NCBI RefSeq assembly: GCF_029946505.1
Contig: NZ_JARZHG010000001.1
Location: 186,001 to 250,000 of the forward strand
DNA length: 64,000 nucleotides
Direction: 5' to 3'
From: Polyangium sp. y55x31
Lineage (GTDB): Bacteria > Myxococcota_A > Polyangia > Polyangiales > Polyangiaceae
Under the pieces are notes generated by a model. That model made no database searches and was not told the origin of the DNA. It saw nothing but the letters and a program-made list of their open reading frames with translations. Positions 1 through 13,800 of the stretch are shown here, in pieces. The position numbers and the translations under genes were made by a program. Each line of letters opens with the position of its first letter. Positions within the stretch are counted from its first letter, which is position 1.

Positions 1-3000
1 GAGGCGCTCGAGAAACCAGATGCGACGTTCCGTGCTGGAGAGGCCCGCGTACGGCGGAGCTCCACTCTCTCGCTCGTGGAGTCGCACGTCAGCGGCACGC
101 TCGGGCCTCTCCACCGTCTCATCGACGAGCGCCGCGATGGCCTCGATCGTCGGGCGCTGGAAAAACGTCGCCATCGAGGGCGCATACCCGAGCGCCGACT
201 TCATCGCGGAGAGCAGGCGAACGACGAGCAGTGAATGACCCCCGAGGGCGAAAAAGTCCTCGGTCGGGCCGACGTCCTTCACGCCGAGCATTTCCTGCCA
301 TAATCCGACGAGAGCGTGCTCCGTGCGTGAACGCGGCGCTCTTCGAAGAGGGCTTACGCTGTCCAGCGCCGGCGCCGGGAGCGCTCTGCGATCGACCTTT
401 CCGTTGGGCGTGCTTGGTAAAACGTCGAGCGTCACGAATGCAGACGGAACCATGTACTCGGGCAACGTAGCCCGCAGGTGCTCGCGCAGCGCGCTCGGCG
501 CGACACCATCCTTCGATGGAGCGACGTAGGCCACGAGCCGCTTGTCCCCCGGCGTGTCCTCACGAGCGAGGACGGCGCACGCACGAACGGCGGGATGCGC
601 GGACAGCACCGACTCGATTTCTCCGAGCTCGATACGAAAGCCTCGGATCTTGACTTGGTCGTCGACCCGCCCGATGAACTCGAGGTTACCGTCGGCGCGC
701 CACCGCACGAGATCGCCAGTGCGATACATGCGCGCTCCGGGCTCGGGAGAAAATGGGGAGGGGACGAAGCGCTCCTCCGTCAACTCGGGTTGATTCAGAT
801 ACCCTCGCGCGACGCCGGCTCCGCCAACGTACAGCTCGCCCGGCGCCCCCATCGGCAAAAGCTCGCGTCCAGCGTCGAGCACATATACGCGCACATTGGC
901 GAGCGGGCGACCGAGGATCGGCTCCGAGGATGCTTGGATCCTCGTCGCGGTGACGTCGACCGTGCACTCGGTTGGACCGTAGACGTTGAATGCCTTCAGA
1001 GACTCCACGCGGGAGAGGCGCGACCAGGTCGTACCATCGATGGCCTCTCCGCCGACGAGGATGCAGCCAGGCCCCCCTAAGCCGTTCGCGTAGAGCCCCG
1101 CGTCGAGGAGCAGCGCGGCCTGCATTGGAGTGCAATCGAGTACGTCAATCGCTCGTATCTTCAGGAAATCAACGAAACGCTCGCCGTCGAGCCGCACCTC
1201 CTGCGGCACGGGAAGGAGGGTGTCGCCGAACAAGAGCCGGAGCCATTGCTTGACCGACGCGTCGAACGAGATCGACGCATTGAGCGCGACGCGCTGCGAC
1301 GATCGGTATCCCGCATGAACGGCGCGATCCAGCGCGAAGGCGAGGTTCACGGCGGACGCGTGCTCGACGACGACCCCTTTGGGCCTCCCCGTGGAGCCCG
1401 ACGTGTGGATCACATACATTGCATGATGCGGGCGAACTCCCGTCTGCGGAGGCGTGTGGGGCAATGTCGACCACGGGCAAGGGGCCTCGTCCAGGCATAC
1501 GACGCGCGCCCCAGTTGCAGGCGCCCTCGCCTCGAGGTGGGTTTGCGTCAGGAGCACGGGGGCTCGGGTATCCTCCAGGAGGAATTTCATGCGCCCCGCC
1601 GGATACGAGGGGTCGATGGGCACGTACGCGCCGCCGGCTTTGAGGATGCCGAGCAGGCCCACCATCATATCGAGCGACCGATCCACGCAAAGCCCTACGA
1701 GCACCTCGGGCCCGACGCCCAGGGAGCGCAGGTGATGCGCCAATCGATTCGCTTGGGCGTCGAGGACCCCATAACTCATCCGCTGTCCTTCGTACTCCAC
1801 CGCGATCGCATCGGGAGCTCTCCTCGCTTGCTCCTCGAAATGCTCGTGAACGCACCGGCCGGATGGGAACTGCGCCCAGGTATCATTCCATTCGACGAGG
1901 AGCCGCCGCCGCTCCAGCCCCGTGAGCAATCGTAGCCGCCCTACCCGCTCCTCTGGATGGTCCACCACTTCGGCGAGCAACGTCTTGAAGGAATCAGTCC
2001 AGCGCAGAATGGTGGCTTCTTCGAAGAGATCCGTATTGTAAAGCCAGTATCCGGAGAGCCCGTCCTCACGCTCCGTCACGTGCAGCGTCATGTCGGTCCG
2101 GGCCGTCCGCAGGCCGAGATCGAGCGGCGAAATACGAAGGTCCGGCAGCGACAGCTCGACGTCCGGCACGTTTTGCAAGGCGAACATCACCTGGACGAGC
2201 GGGCTGTGACTCGCGCGCCGTGCCGGCGAGATCTCCTCGACCAGGCGCTCGAACGGTAGGTCCTGATGGTCAAATGCCTCCTCCGTCGTCCTCCGCACCT
2301 GTGCCAGGAGCTCGAGGAATGTGGGATCCCCCGCGAGGTTTGCTCGAAGCACGAGGGTATTCACGAAGAACCCGATGAGAGGCTCGATCTCCTGGCGATT
2401 GCGGGCGGCGATGGGCGCGCCGACCACCACATCCTCCGCACCGGAGAGACGCGAGAGCAGAATGTCGAAGGCCGCGAGCAATACCATGAACAGCGTCGCG
2501 CCCGTCCTCCGGCACAACTTCGAGAGACCCGAGGCGAGCTCCCCAGCGATCCGGAACGACACCACGGCGCCACGATGCGTCTGCACCGGTGGACGCGGTT
2601 TATCCACGGGGAGCAGCAAAAGCTCGGGCGCACCCCGAAGTTTTTCCGTCCAGTACCCGAGCAGCGCAGAATGCTCCTCGCCTTCGTGCCATCGGCGCTG
2701 CCAGAGGGCGTAATCCGCATACTGGATCGGCAGCGCAGGCAGCCGTGGCTCTTCTCCGCGGAGGAATGCCGTGTAAAGCGCAGAGAGCTCTCGCCAGAGG
2801 ACCCCGATCGACCACCCGTCGGCGGCGATATGGTGCATGTGGAGGAAAAGGACGTGTTCATCGGCCGCGAGACGCAGCAGAAGAGCACGCAGCATGCAAT
2901 CGGTCGTGAGGTCGAATGGTCTTCCGGACTCGATCTCCGCCATCCGCTCGATCTCGATGTCACGCTCGTCGCCGGGGATACGTTCGATGTCCACGACCGA

Positions 3001-6000
3001 CAACGTGAGCGTGACGTCCGGGTGGATGATCTGGCGTAGCTCGGAGCCTTCCAGCGCAAACGTCGTGCGGAGGACCTCGTGGCGACGTACGATGTCGCCG
3101 AGCGCGCGTTCGAGGGCACGGACATCGAGATCGCCGATCGCCCGCAACGCCCCGAAGACGTTGTATGCCACTCCGGCGCCCCATCGATCCAGAAACCACA
3201 ACCGCTCTTGCGCAAACGACGCGGGCACTGGCCCTTGCCGAGATGCCGGTACGATAGCGTCCGCTGCCCTTTTCGTTCCCCCCTGCGCGGTAGCGTGGAG
3301 AAACTCGGCGAGCCCGGCGATCGTGGGTCTGGCGAAAAATTCCCGGAGCGGAACCTCTCGCGCGAGCGAGCTCCGGACGCGCGACACGATCTGCGTCGCC
3401 AACAAGGAATGTCCGCCAAGCTCGAAGAAGTTATCGTGGATACCGATGGGATCCACGCGAAGGACCTCGGACCAGATACGGGCGACGGCGTTCTCCGTCT
3501 CGCTGCGGGGTGGGACGAAGGCCTGGCGAGAAGCGTCCCGCTGCGGCAGGGGCGCGGGCAGCACCTTCCGATCGACCTTGCCATTCGACGAGATGGGCAA
3601 TGCGTCCAGCGTCACCCAGGCTGCAGGGAGCATGAACTCCGGCAACTTCGCGGACAGCGCGTCCCGCAGGAGCGGGACGAGGCGGCGGTGCAGCTTGCCG
3701 AGGAGGGGGTTGTTCGCATACGCCCTCCACGGCAACGACGTCGGGCATGATGTCCGAATCGTCGCATCTCCCCGTCGCGCTTCGCTCCCGCGCCTGGACA
3801 AGACGACATCCATCGTCCCGACATCGCCGGTGGAAGACCAGAAAATGTCGACATCATAAGGCAACACATCGCCCAGCGCGAAGAGATCCGCGGGATCCAC
3901 GCCTTTTGGTCCCTCCGCAATGGCTCGGCGAAGCTCGGAGACGCGCTCCTCATGCGGTTGCGCGAGCCATGCGATCGTCCTCGATTCCGCGCCGAGTCGC
4001 GCATTGGGCACGTTCGCGATACCGACATGGTCGGGCTGAACCATGACGAGCCACTCCCTCAGGGACTCTGGGGTCCACGACGACCGCGCGAAATTCTCGA
4101 CGCGCGTGGGCATCGTCCGCTCGGCGCGCGCTACGCCAGCGCCCGAGAGGCGCAGGACGACCTGATAACGGAAACGCGTGAGCTCGTTGTGGAAGCGGCC
4201 TCGCTTGAATCCGAGCTCGACATTTTCGATCTGCGGCCACTTCGATCGCAGTGCCAGGAAAAAATCTGGGTCGAGGAGCAACTCCTCCTCCTCGAGGATC
4301 CGTTGCTCCACGAGCGCCGCGAACTCGGACCGCCGCATCTCGTCGGGCGCTCGAAAGAGCTGCACCGACGCGTGGTACGCCTCGAGCAGCTTGAAGCTCC
4401 GCACGTCGCCGATGTACACGGCTCCGCGTGGCGCTACGGCCCGGAGCGCGCCCTCGACGACGCGGAGCATGTAATCGACGCTCGGGAAATACTGAGCGAC
4501 AGAGTTCAGGACCACGACATCGAAGAATCCTTCGGGTATACCGGCAAAATCATCCGCCATTCGCTGAGAAAGCTTCACGTGCTCGAGATTGCCGAGAGCA
4601 CTCCTCATTCGCTCGACATGCGCGAGGGCGCTTGCTGCGTGGTCCGTTCCCCAGTACGCTTCGCAATCCGGCGCAACACGAGCGAGAAGCAAGCCCGACC
4701 CGCAGCCGATCTCGAGCACACGGCGCGGGCGAAGCGCGCGAATCTCCCGCACGGTGGCTTCCGTCCACTCGGCCATCTCGATGGCAGGAATGGGTCGTCC
4801 CGTATAACTCGAATTCCAGCCGGTGATGTTGAACGCGGCGTCGTCGCCGTCGTGCTCTTCGGCGTAGGTCTCTTCATAGAGCCGCCGCCATTGCTCGACA
4901 TGTTCGTCTTGCATTGCATCGTCGCCCGATTTCGGAACGACGTACGCCACGAGCCGCGGCTCGCCTCTCGTATCGTCACGGAGCAAAACCTTCACGTCGC
5001 GGACCGCAGGATGCAGAGCGATCGCGGCCTCGATCTCCCCCGGCTCGACGCGATGCCCCCGGACTTTGACCTGCTCATCGGCGCGCCCCAGGAATTCGAA
5101 CCAGCCGTCCGCGCGGAGCCGCGCGAGATCCCCCGTCCGGTAGAGCCTGCCATCGCCGAAGGGGCTCTCGACGAAGCGTGAAGCCGTGAGCTCGGGTCTG
5201 TTCAGATAACCACGCGCCACCCCCGAACCACCAATGTAGAGCTCACCCACGACACCGATGGGCGCGAGAGCCAACGTGGGCTCGAGGACGTACGCCTGCG
5301 TATTGTCGATGGGTCGACCGATCGGCGGGGTCTCGCGTGCATCCACGCAACGCATCGCCAACGACCAGATCGTCGCCTCGGTCGGGCCATAAAGATTGAA
5401 GAACCGGCGATCACGGCCCCATATCCTCACGAGCTCCGCCGAGCAAACCTCACCGGCGACGTTGATCGTGTGCAGGTGCGGGAGCGGCTCGGCGGAGAGA
5501 GCCGAAAGCACCGAGGGGGTGAGCGTGGCGGCGGCGACGCGGTGGCGCGCAAGGAATGCTTCGAGCGGACCACCGGGCAGCATAACCTCGCGCACGCCCA
5601 TGCAGAGCGCGGCGCCGACCGAGAGCGCCATCCAGATCTCGAATGTAGCGGCGTCGAAGCATATCGAGGCGAATTGGAGCACGCGGTCGCTCGGTCCGAG
5701 CTCGAAGATGCGCCTCTCGGCCTCGACGACATTGCAAAGGCCTCGGTGCTCGACGAGTACACCCTTGGGTTTTCCCGTGGAGCCCGAGGTATAGATGACG
5801 TACGCGAGGGTTTTCGGCCCTGCATCACTTCGAGGGGCCTCCGGGGAAGCGGATGTGATGGCAGCAGCATCGGCCTCCGCGTCCAGGCGTAGCACCGCGA
5901 TACCATGCCCGAGTCGATCCGCGAGTCTGGCCGTGGTGATCACGAGCAGCGGCCGCGCGTCCTCGATCATGAGCGCGAGGCGCTCCTTGGGGTACTCTGG

Positions 6001-7860
6001 ATCGAGCGGCAAATATGCGCCTCCAGCCTTGAGGATGGCGAGGAGCGCGACGATGAGGTCGATACCACGCGGCAAGCAGAGGCCGACAAGCGTCTCCGGA
6101 CCGACACCTCGTGATTGGAGGTGGTTCGCGAGTCGGTTCGCGCGTTCGTCGAGCTCGCGATACGAGAGCGTCATGGCGCGCGCCCCATCATCGAACAGCA
6201 GCGCCAGGGCGTCGGGCGTCCGCTCGACCTGTGCCTCGAAGACACGGTGGACGCCCGCTTCGCGCGGGTATGTTGCGGTCGGCCCGGTGCCCTTCGCCAG
6301 GCAGAATGCCTGCTCGGTGCCATCGAGCATGGGCAGATCGCCGACCCTCGCCCCCGGCTGCGCCACGATGCCTGCGAGCAGCGTCTGGTAGCGGGCGATC
6401 ATTCGCTTGATGGTGCCTGATTCGAAGAGCGCGGTATCGTAGACCCAATGGCCCGTGAGCGCGCCGTCTCGCTCGGTGAGGTGCACCTCGAGATCGAGCC
6501 GCGTGTACTGGGCCTCGTCGGGAATTCGATGGACCACGAGCCCTGGTAGGGCCATTTCCCTCTCCGGCGTGTTCTGAAGCGCCAGCGCGACCTGGACCAG
6601 GGGATGGAAGCTCGGATTGCGCTCGGGCGCGAGCTCATCGATGAGGCGCTCGAATGGCAGATCTTGATGCGCGTACGCGTCCTGCGCTGCTTTCCGGACA
6701 CGCGAAAGCAGATCGAGGAAGGTCGGGTTGTCCGACAGATCGGCGCGAAGCGCGAGGGGATTGACGAAAAACCCGATGAGCGGCTCGATCTCGGTCCGGC
6801 CGCGACCGGCGATCGGCGCGCCGACCACGATGTCCGTTTCGGCGCAAGAGCGGCCGAGGAGCACGTGGAGCGCGGCGAGCAACGTCATGAAGAGGGTAGC
6901 GCCCGTGGAGAGGCCCAGGCCCGAGAGGCCTCGCGTGAGCTCTTCGGAGATTCGAAACGGGATCGATTCGCCGCGGAACGCGGCTGTACGCGGGCGCGGA
7001 TGGTCCGTTGGGAGCCTGAGCAAGGCGGGCGCGTGCGACAGCGCCTTTTTCCAGTACGAGATCAGCTCGGTGAGAGCGTCGCCCGAGAGGCTTCGCCGCT
7101 GCCATACCGCGAAGTCCGCATATTGTATCGCAAGGTCGGGTAACGGCGATGGTCGTCCGGCGGCGAACGCTCCATAAAGACTCTCGAGCTCATGCATGAG
7201 CACGCCCATCGACCAGCCATCCGAGGCGATGTGGTGCAGGGTCAGGAAAAGAACGTGCTCGCGAACCTCCTCGTCTCTCGCGCCACACGCGAGGATCGTC
7301 GCGCGCAGCATTGGATCCTGTGCCAGATCGAAGGGTCGCCCGGCCTCCTCGCGGGCGAGCCGCCGCACGTCCGCCTCCTGCTCTTCCAGGGAAAGATGGC
7401 GGAGATCGATGATGGGGAACGAAATGGGCGCGGGGTCATGGACGACCTGATACGGCTCCCCATCGCGCTCCGAAAACGTCGTTCGCAGGGTCTCGTGGCG
7501 GCGTACGATTTCGTCGAGGCTCCGCCGAAGCGCGTCGAGGTCGAGCGTGCCGCAGAGGCGCAGCGCAATGGGCATGTTGTACGCCGCGGCGCTGCCCATC
7601 CGATCGAGAAACCAGAGACGCTGTTGTGCGAAGGAGAGAGGAAGCCCACCGGCTCGCGGCACTGGCTCGATGGGCGACTCCTGTTCCGCCACGACAACCT
7701 GCCGGAGAAACGCGATGATATCGTCCCTGTGCCTCGAAATCTCCTCGCGCAGCGCGTCCGTGAGGGCGCCTCGCGGCGCCCTGAAGCGAAGGCGGTCGCC
7801 CTCGACCCATAACTTGACACCACGCGCGAGAGCGTCTTCGAGCAACCTTTCGATGGTCAT
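1..7860 (-). CDS. NRPS second subunit (TubC docking-C-A-MT-T-C-A-T-C...), runs off left edge
   Basis: Extends a peptide on carrier domains in the cytoplasm. One frame stays open from the ATG at 7860 to base 1 (2620 codons, no stop), so the C-terminus lies outside. Domains by residue: TubC-like N-terminal docking helix-hairpin about 1-52; C (WFLDRM about 80, HHIASDGW about 208); A ([11 protein letters not shown] about 695); embedded methyltransferase (VLEIGCGSG about 1048, NELTRFRY about 1235) between A8 and A9; A10 NGKVDR about 1428; T (FFELGGHSL about 1480); C (HHIAADGW about 1675); A ([11 protein letters not shown] about 2155, NVYGPTE about 2291); A10 about 2488; T (FFALGGHSL about 2541); then the start of a third C domain (WFLERL) at the edge. 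The start overlaps the stop of the upstream NRPS gene as TGATG, with GAGGG upstream, so translation is probably coupled. No TE or reductase is visible, so the release module lies outside. Confidence 0.93.
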   Translation of the reverse strand, partial: MTIERLLEDALARGVKLWVEGDRLRFRAPRGALTDALREEISRHRDDIIAFLRQVVVAEQESPIEPVPRAGGLPLSFAQQRLWFLDRMGSAAAYNMPIALRLCGTLDLDALRRSLDEIVRRHETLRTTFSERDGEPYQVVHDPAPISFPIIDLRHLSLEEQEADVRRLAREEAGRPFDLAQDPMLRATILACGARDEEVREHVLFLTLHHIASDGWSMGVLMHELESLYGAFAAGRPSPLPDLAIQYADFAVWQRRSLSGDALTELISYWKKALSHAPALLRLPTDHPRPRTAAFRGESIPFRISEELTRGLSGLGLSTGATLFMTLLAALHVLLGRSCAETDIVVGAPIAGRGRTEIEPLIGFFVNPLALRADLSDNPTFLDLLSRVRKAAQDAYAHQDLPFERLIDELAPERNPSFHPLVQVALALQNTPEREMALPGLVVHRIPDEAQYTRLDLEVHLTERDGALTGHWVYDTALFESGTIKRMIARYQTLLAGIVAQPGARVGDLPMLDGTEQAFCLAKGTGPTATYPREAGVHRVFEAQVERTPDALALLFDDGARAMTLSYRELDERANRLANHLQSRGVGPETLVGLCLPRGIDLIVALLAILKAGGAYLPLDPEYPKERLALMIEDARPLLVITTARLADRLGHGIAVLRLDAEADAAAITSASPEAPRSDAGPKTLAYVIYTSGSTGKPKGVLVEHRGLCNVVEAERRIFELGPSDRVLQFASICFDAATFEIWMALSVGAALCMGVREVMLPGGPLEAFLARHRVAAATLTPSVLSALSAEPLPHLHTINVAGEVCSAELVRIWGRDRRFFNLYGPTEATIWSLAMRCVDARETPPIGRPIDNTQAYVLEPTLALAPIGVVGELYIGGSGVARGYLNRPELTASRFVESPFGDGRLYRTGDLARLRADGWFEFLGRADEQVKVRGHRVEPGEIEAAIALHPAVRDVKVLLRDDTRGEPRLVAYVVPKSGDDAMQDEHVEQWRRLYEETYAEEHDGDDAAFNITGWNSSYTGRPIPAIEMAEWTEATVREIRALRPRRVLEIGCGSGLLLARVAPDCEAYWGTDHAASALAHVERMRSALGNLEHVKLSQRMADDFAGIPEGFFDVVVLNSVAQYFPSVDYMLRVVEGALRAVAPRGAVYIGDVRSFKLLEAYHASVQLFRAPDEMRRSEFAALVEQRILEEEELLLDPDFFLALRSKWPQIENVELGFKRGRFHNELTRFRYQVVLRLSGAGVARAERTMPTRVENFARSSWTPESLREWLVMVQPDHVGIANVPNARLGAESRTIAWLAQPHEERVSELRRAIAEGPKGVDPADLFALGDVLPYDVDIFWSSTGDVGTMDVVLSRRGSEARRGDATIRTSCPTSLPWRAYANNPLLGKLHRRLVPLLRDALSAKLPEFMLPAAWVTLDALPISSNGKVDRKVLPAPLPQRDASRQAFVPPRSETENAVARIWSEVLRVDPIGIHDNFFELGGHSLLATQIVSRVRSSLAREVPLREFFARPTIAGLAEFLHATAQGGTKRAADAIVPASRQGPVPASFAQERLWFLDRWGAGVAYNVFGALRAIGDLDVRALERALGDIVRRHEVLRTTFALEGSELRQIIHPDVTLTLSVVDIERIPGDERDIEIERMAEIESGRPFDLTTDCMLRALLLRLAADEHVLFLHMHHIAADGWSIGVLWRELSALYTAFLRGEEPRLPALPIQYADYALWQRRWHEGEEHSALLGYWTEKLRGAPELLLLPVDKPRPPVQTHRGAVVSFRIAGELASGLSKLCRRTGATLFMVLLAAFDILLSRLSGAEDVVVGAPIAARNRQEIEPLIGFFVNTLVLRANLAGDPTFLELLAQVRRTTEEAFDHQDLPFERLVEEISPARRASHSPLVQVMFALQNVPDVELSLPDLRISPLDLGLRTARTDMTLHVTEREDGLSGYWLYNTDLFEEATILRWTDSFKTLLAEVVDHPEERVGRLRLLTGLERRRLLVEWNDTWAQFPSGRCVHEHFEEQARRAPDAIAVEYEGQRMSYGVLDAQANRLAHHLRSLGVGPEVLVGLCVDRSLDMMVGLLGILKAGGAYVPIDPSYPAGRMKFLLEDTRAPVLLTQTHLEARAPATGARVVCLDEAPCPWSTLPHTPPQTGVRPHHAMYVIHTSGSTGRPKGVVVEHASAVNLAFALDRAVHAGYRSSQRVALNASISFDASVKQWLRLLFGDTLLPVPQEVRLDGERFVDFLKIRAIDVLDCTPMQAALLLDAGLYANGLGGPGCILVGGEAIDGTTWSRLSRVESLKAFNVYGPTECTVDVTATRIQASSEPILGRPLANVRVYVLDAGRELLPMGAPGELYVGGAGVARGYLNQPELTEERFVPSPFSPEPGARMYRTGDLVRWRADGNLEFIGRVDDQVKIRGFRIELGEIESVLSAHPAVRACAVLAREDTPGDKRLVAYVAPSKDGVAPSALREHLRATLPEYMVPSAFVTLDVLPSTPNGKVDRRALPAPALDSVSPLRRAPRSRTEHALVGLWQEMLGVKDVGPTEDFFALGGHSLLVVRLLSAMKSALGYAPSMATFFQRPTIEAIAALVDETVERPERAADVRLHERESGAPPYAGLSSTERRIWFLERL
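380..1850 (-). other. Adenylation domain 2 (second subunit), glutamate code
   Basis: Codon-by-codon reading gives pocket positions D-A-K-D-L-G-V-V-D plus Lys in NGKVDR. This equals the published glutamate signature DAKDLGVVDK of surfactin module 1; Lys239 would pair with the side-chain carboxylate. No methyltransferase is embedded in this module. Confidence 0.8.
5050..6250 (-). other. Adenylation domain 1 (second subunit), small-residue-like code
   Basis: Pocket positions read D-A-F-T-N-A-L-I-W. Asn299 and Ala301 occur in some alanine codes and the Ile-Trp end in a glycine code, so a small amino acid is a weak guess. A methyltransferase (about 3760-4930) with motifs VLEIGCGSG and NELTRFRY is embedded, so N-methylation is expected. 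Confidence 0.5.
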
Positions 7861-10800
7861 CACAGATCGCCCTCTTCTTCGTGTTCCTCCGTGACGCCAT
7901 CGTCTCGCGTGGACACGATGCTCTCGCTCCTCGCCACGAGATCACGCGCCAGCGCCGCATGATCGAGGAACGAAGCGAGGGCGGCCACGGTGGGTAGCTC
8001 GAAGATGCGCTGGAGCGGCAATCGTACGGAGAAGGCGCGGTTGAGCCGGGCGAGCACCCGTGTCGCCATGAGAGATTGGCCGCCGAGCTCGAAGAAATCG
8101 TCGTGGATCCCGACGCTTCCGCGTCCGAGGATGTCCTGCCAAATGGCAGCGACCGCCGCCTCGGTCTTCGTGCGGGCCGCCACCGGAGGGGCCGTCGAGC
8201 GCGTCGATGTCGGCATCGGCAACGCAGCACGATCGACCTTCCCGCTCGTCGTGATACGGGGGATCTCGAAAAGGACGACAATACGCAATGGGATCATGTG
8301 CTCCGGCAATGTCACCCGCAACGCTTCGAGGATCTCCTCCTCGATCCCCGCGCCGCGCCCCTCGGCGGGGACGACGTATCCCACGAGTGCTCGCTGATTG
8401 CCGAGTTCCTGCACGACCACCGCCGCGTCCCGCACCGCAGGGAGCTGACGGATGTTCGCCTCGACCTCCTCGGGCTCGACGCGATAACCGCGAATCTTGA
8501 TCTGGTTGTCGATCCGCCCCAGGAAATCGAGCGTTCCATCGGGCAACCACCGAACCAGATCTCCCGTCCTGTAAAGGCGGCGAGGCCCGGCTTCGCCGCT
8601 CGACCCGGGCGGCGGCGGCAGCGCATCGAGCACGACGAATTTCTCCTGCGTGAGCGCGGGCTGCCCGAGATAGCCACGGGCGGGGCCGATCCCACCGATG
8701 TAGAGCTCGCCCGGAACCCCCACGGCGACCGGCCTCTGATGACGATCGAGCACGTAGGCGGTGCGATGCGCGAGCGGTTTGCCCACGGGGATGCGGGCGC
8801 GTCTCGCATCGAAGTCACGCGGCACCTCGTACACGGCGGCGGCAACCGTGGCCTCGGTTGGACCATAACAATTGAAGAGCCGGACGTGCTCGGCGAGGGG
8901 CGTTTTTCGCCATGGGCCGAGTACATCGGCGGGCATGACGTCTCCGCCGATGATCAGGGTGCGCAAGCGATGCCCAGAAAGCAGCGCAGGATCGTCGAGC
9001 CACTCGAGCGTGAGCCCACGCCAGTGCACGCCCGACGTGTCGAGCACGGACACGCCGAGCTCGACGAGCTTTTGTGTGAATGCGCGCGGCTCGAGATCCC
9101 AGTTCGGGAGCACGGCCGTGGCACCGGCACAAAGCGCGGGGAAGAGCTGCTCGACCGAGGCATCAAAGTGGTACGACGCGAGGACGAGCACGCGGTCGGC
9201 GGGAGACAGGGCGTGGAATCGGCGATAGTGCGCGCAATGCGTCACGAGGGATCGATGCTCGATTTGCACGCCCTTGGGCTGCCCGCTCGATCCGGACGTA
9301 TAAATGACGTACGCGAGGTCGGCGAGCGCGACGCCACTCTCGGGTGCCTTCGTCGGAAGCGCCAACGAAGCCGCCGCTCCGTCGCGCGGCAAGACGACGA
9401 CACGCACATCACTTCGTGGCACCGTCGAAGCGAGCTCTGGCTGGGTGAGGAGAATGCGCGCGCCGGTGTCCTCGAGCATGAACGTCACACGATCCCGAGG
9501 ACTCTTGGGATCCATCGGTACGTAAGCGCCGCCGGCCTTGAGCACGGCGAGCATTCCCACCACCATCTCGATCGACGCCTCGACGAGCATGGCGACGAGC
9601 GTCTCGCGGACCACGCCGAGGGCGCGGAGCTCGTGCGCGAGCCGGTTCGAGCGCTCGTCGAGCTCGCGGTACGTCAGGCTGCGGGAACCTACGCCCATTT
9701 CATCGAATACGATCGCCACGGCGTCCGGTGTCCGCGCGCACTGCTCCTCGATGAGGTGGTGAATGCACCGATCCGGAGTCGGATCGAGGGCCGTCTCATT
9801 CCATTCGATCAGGATTTGCCGCCTCTCCTCCGGCGTCAACATCTCCAGATCGCACACGTTGCGCGATGGATCAGCAACGATGGAATCGAGCAGCATCCTG
9901 AAATGGGAGGTCATTCGCGCGGCCGTCGCTGCGTCGAGGCGCTCCTCATCGTAGACCCACACACATGCCAGGCCGTCTTCGGTCTCGATGATGTCGACCT
10001 CGAGATCCATTCGCGCCCGCGTCTGCTCGAGCGGAAAGGGCGTGGCCGAGATCCCCGGCAGCGTGAGCGACGCTGTCGGGGCGTTTTGGACGGCAAAGAG
10101 GACTTGAACAAGCGGATTGCGGCGCGGGACGCGCTCGACGGCGAGCGCCTCCACGACCCGCTCGAAGGGCAGCTCCTGGCGCTCGAACGCCCAAAGCGTC
10201 GCCTCCTTGATGCGAGCGAGGAACTCCAGAAACGTCGGGTTTCCCTTGAGGTCGCCGCGCAGGACGACCGTGTTGACGAAGTAGCCGATCAGCGGTTCGA
10301 GGGACTCTTGCTCGCGATTGGCGACCGGGGTCCCGACGAGCAGATCGACCATTGCCGTGTAACGCGACAACAGCACCTGGAAGGCGGCGAGCGTGATCAT
10401 GAAAAGAGTGGCGCCGCTCTGCCGGCCGATGCGCCGTAGACCCTCCGCGATATCCCGGTCGAGCCGGAACGTCACGCACCCGGCGCGCCTCTCGCCGTGC
10501 CGCGGCGGCACGACAGCGTCCGTCATGGAGGGCAGGTCGAGCAGCGTCGGCGCGCCCCGAAGCCTCTCGCAGACGAGACCGAGCTCGCGCTCGAAGACCT
10601 CCCCTCGGAGCCGCTCCCGCTGCCAGACCGCGTAATCCGCATACTGGATCGAGAGCTCCGGCAAACCCGACGGCCTCCCGCACGAGAATGCCGAATACAG
10701 ATCCGAAAGCTCACGGCAGAGAACGCCGATCGACCAGCCATCGGAGGCGATGTGATGCATCGTCAAGAGCAGTACGGATCGCTGGTCCCCGAGTCGAAGA

Positions 10801-13800
10801 AGCCGGCCGCGCAGCATGGGACCGTTCTCGAGATCGATAGGCTCGTCTCCGTCCGTCTCGATCCATGACCGCAACACGTCGGCGCTCGACGGCGGAGCGA
10901 GCCCCGAGAGGTCCACGATGCGGAGGCAAAACGTCGACGGCGGTCGAATGATCTGCCAGATTTCGCCGCGCGCCTCCAGGAAGCTCGTCCGCAGGGTCTC
11001 ATGGCGCCGCACGATCTCCTCGAGTGACCGCTCGAGCGCGAGAACATCCAGCGGCCCTTCCAGGTTCACGGCAAACTGACTGTGGTATGCGCGACCCAAA
11101 CCGAGCTGGTCGAGCAACCATAACTGCTGCTGGGCAAAGGAGGCCGGCAATGCGCCGTCGCGCGGAGCCTTCGGAATCGGCGACGGAGCGGCAGCGCTCT
11201 CGTTCTCCCCGGCGGACTTCAACGCATCGACGTGCTCCGCGAGGAGCTCGATGGTCGGCCGCTCGAAGAGGATGCGCAATGGGACGTGCACGCCGAACGC
11301 GTCGCGCATCCTGCCGATGACTCGCGTCGCCATGAGCGAATGCCCGCCGAGCTCGAAGAAATCGTCGCGGATGCCCACCGCCTCTGTACCGAGCGCATCT
11401 TGCCAGATGTGCGTGATCGTGATCTCCGTCGGGCTCCTGGGCGCGCCGCCACGGGCCCGTGTTGCGCTCCGGCCCTTGGTGGGCATGGGCAGGGCCGCGC
11501 GATCGACTTTGCCGTTGGCGGTCAAAGGAATGGCGTTCAGCACCGTGAACGTCGAGGGTACCATGTAGTCGGGCAGGCGCGCCGCGAGGGCCTGCCGCAG
11601 CGCAGGCGGGAGCGTACGCCGCAGCTTCCCGAGCAAGGGGTCGTTGGCGTAGGCAGAAAGCGGCATCAGCGTCTCCACGCGACGACGAATGCCTGGGTCG
11701 GGCGCGCCCTCGCGCACGAAGACCGCTTCCATGGTCGCCCCGGTGGGATCCTCCGCGCAGCCGAGCTCGACGCGGTATGCGTGCTCCTGACCGAGCGCCC
11801 ACAGGTCCTCCGGATCGACACCGAGCGGTTTGCCCGAACATTCGACGCGAAGCTCGTCGACGGCCTCCTCATGATCGCCACCCAACCACTGGAGTGCGCG
11901 GAGCTCACGCCACAATCGCGCATTCGGGATGTTGCGAAGCAACAGGGCGGGCGCCTGCGACGCCTGGAGCTGCTTGCCGAGATCGACGAGGCTGAGGCCC
12001 TCGCGGTCGAAATCGCGCCATTCACCTGCGCCCTCGTTCCCGTGCGCGAAAACGTGGTCCTCACGCGTGGGGCCCACGCGGAGGATCGCGTGATATCGGA
12101 ACCGATTGAGCTCGTTGTGGACGCGCCCGCGCAGGAGCCGTATGCGCACATCCTCGATACCCGGCAAGATCCGCGGCAACGACAGGAAAAAGCCCGGGGC
12201 GAGCAAGAGTTCTTCCTCGTCCTCCGCCTGCTGCGCGAGACGCGCGGCGAGCGTCCCGCGATCGAGCGCGCCGGGAGATGCATGGAGCGCGACCGACGCA
12301 TGAAGCGCGGGGAGCAGCGTGAGGTTCCGCAAATCTCCGAGGAATACGTGACCGCCCGGCCTCGTCACGCGCAGGGCGCCCCGGAGGACGCCGAGCAAAT
12401 ACTCCACGCTCGGGAAATACTGCACGACCGAGTTCATCACGACGAGGTCGAACGAATGATCGGCGATCCCCTCGAAATCGTCCGCCATCCGTTGCTGGAG
12501 GCGGACGGAGCGAAGGTTGTCATTCTCCTGCGTGAGCCGATGCGCGCGCGCGATCGCCCGAGCGGAGCAGTCCGTGCCCAGGTAGGTGTCGCATCGTGGC
12601 GCGATCCGGGCGAGGACGAGCCCGGATCCGCAGCCGATGTCGAGCACACGCGTGGGCTCTAGGGCGCGCAGCTCCCCGATCGTCCCCTCGAGCCATTCGT
12701 TCATTTCGGACGTCGGGATGTCCTCCCCCGTGTAGCTGGAAGTCCACCCAGCAAAATCGGACGCATCGGTGCTCCCCGTCGCGCCGTAGACCTCTTCGTA
12801 AAGGCTTTGCCATTCCTTCACGTGCTGGGTCTCCACGGATTCGCGCTCGCGGGTCGGGACGACGTAGGCGACGATTCGCTTCTCGCCCGTATTGTCCTCG
12901 GAGGTTTGGACCGACGCGTCCTTTACGCAGGGAATTCCGCGCAGGGCTGCTTCGATCTCACCGAGCTCGATCCGGATCCCGCGCACCTTGACCTGGTGAT
13001 CCAGTCGCCCGAGGATCTCCAGATGGCCATCCGCGCGGAGGCGCCCGAGATCTCCCGTCCGGTAGACGCGCCCCTTTGCGAATGGGTCGTCGATGAACGC
13101 TTCACGCGTGAGCTCGGGGCGATTCAGGTACCCTCGCCCCACCCCGACCCCGCCGATCCAAACCTCTCCCGCGACGCCGAGAGGCGCAAGATGACCCCCG
13201 CGGTCGACGATGTAGATGCGCGCATTGGGGATCGGACGTCCCAGCGGGAGCGGCTGCGCGGGGACGTCGCAAAACATCGCGGTCGACAGCAACGACGCCT
13301 CGGTCGCGCCGTACACATGGACGAATTGACGCCCCTTCCCCCACTGCTCGAGGAGAGCAGGCGGACACGCCTCGCCCCCGACGTGTATCATCCGCAAATC
13401 GGGCAGGTCTGCCGGAGGAAGGGCCGCGAGCGTCGAGGGGGTCACGGCCATCGCCGTGATACGGTGACGCGAAAGGAAATCGGACATCATCTGCCCGGAC
13501 GCGAGGTCATCCACGCCGCCCGTGTAGAGCGACGCGCCGACGCGCAGGGCCATCCAGATCTCGTACGCGGAAACGTCGAAGCTGGGAGACGCAAACTGCA
13601 GGACACGGTCGTTGCTCGTCAAACCGAACATTCGGATCTGCGCCTCGGTGGCATTGACGAGCCCTCGATGGTCGAGGAGCGCACCCTTCGGCGTACCCGT
13701 GGATCCGGATGTGTAGACGACGTATGCGAGGTTCTCCGGACCGACGCCGCTGTCGGGGTTTTCCTCGTCGAGCGATGCCGAGACGACGTCATCGCCGTCC

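Noticed and set aside
8076-10439. Long plus-strand open frame of 787 codons over the NRPS gene
   Set aside because: It lies antisense to well-defined C, A and T domains; such shadow frames are common in GC-rich DNA and the peptide shows no domain.
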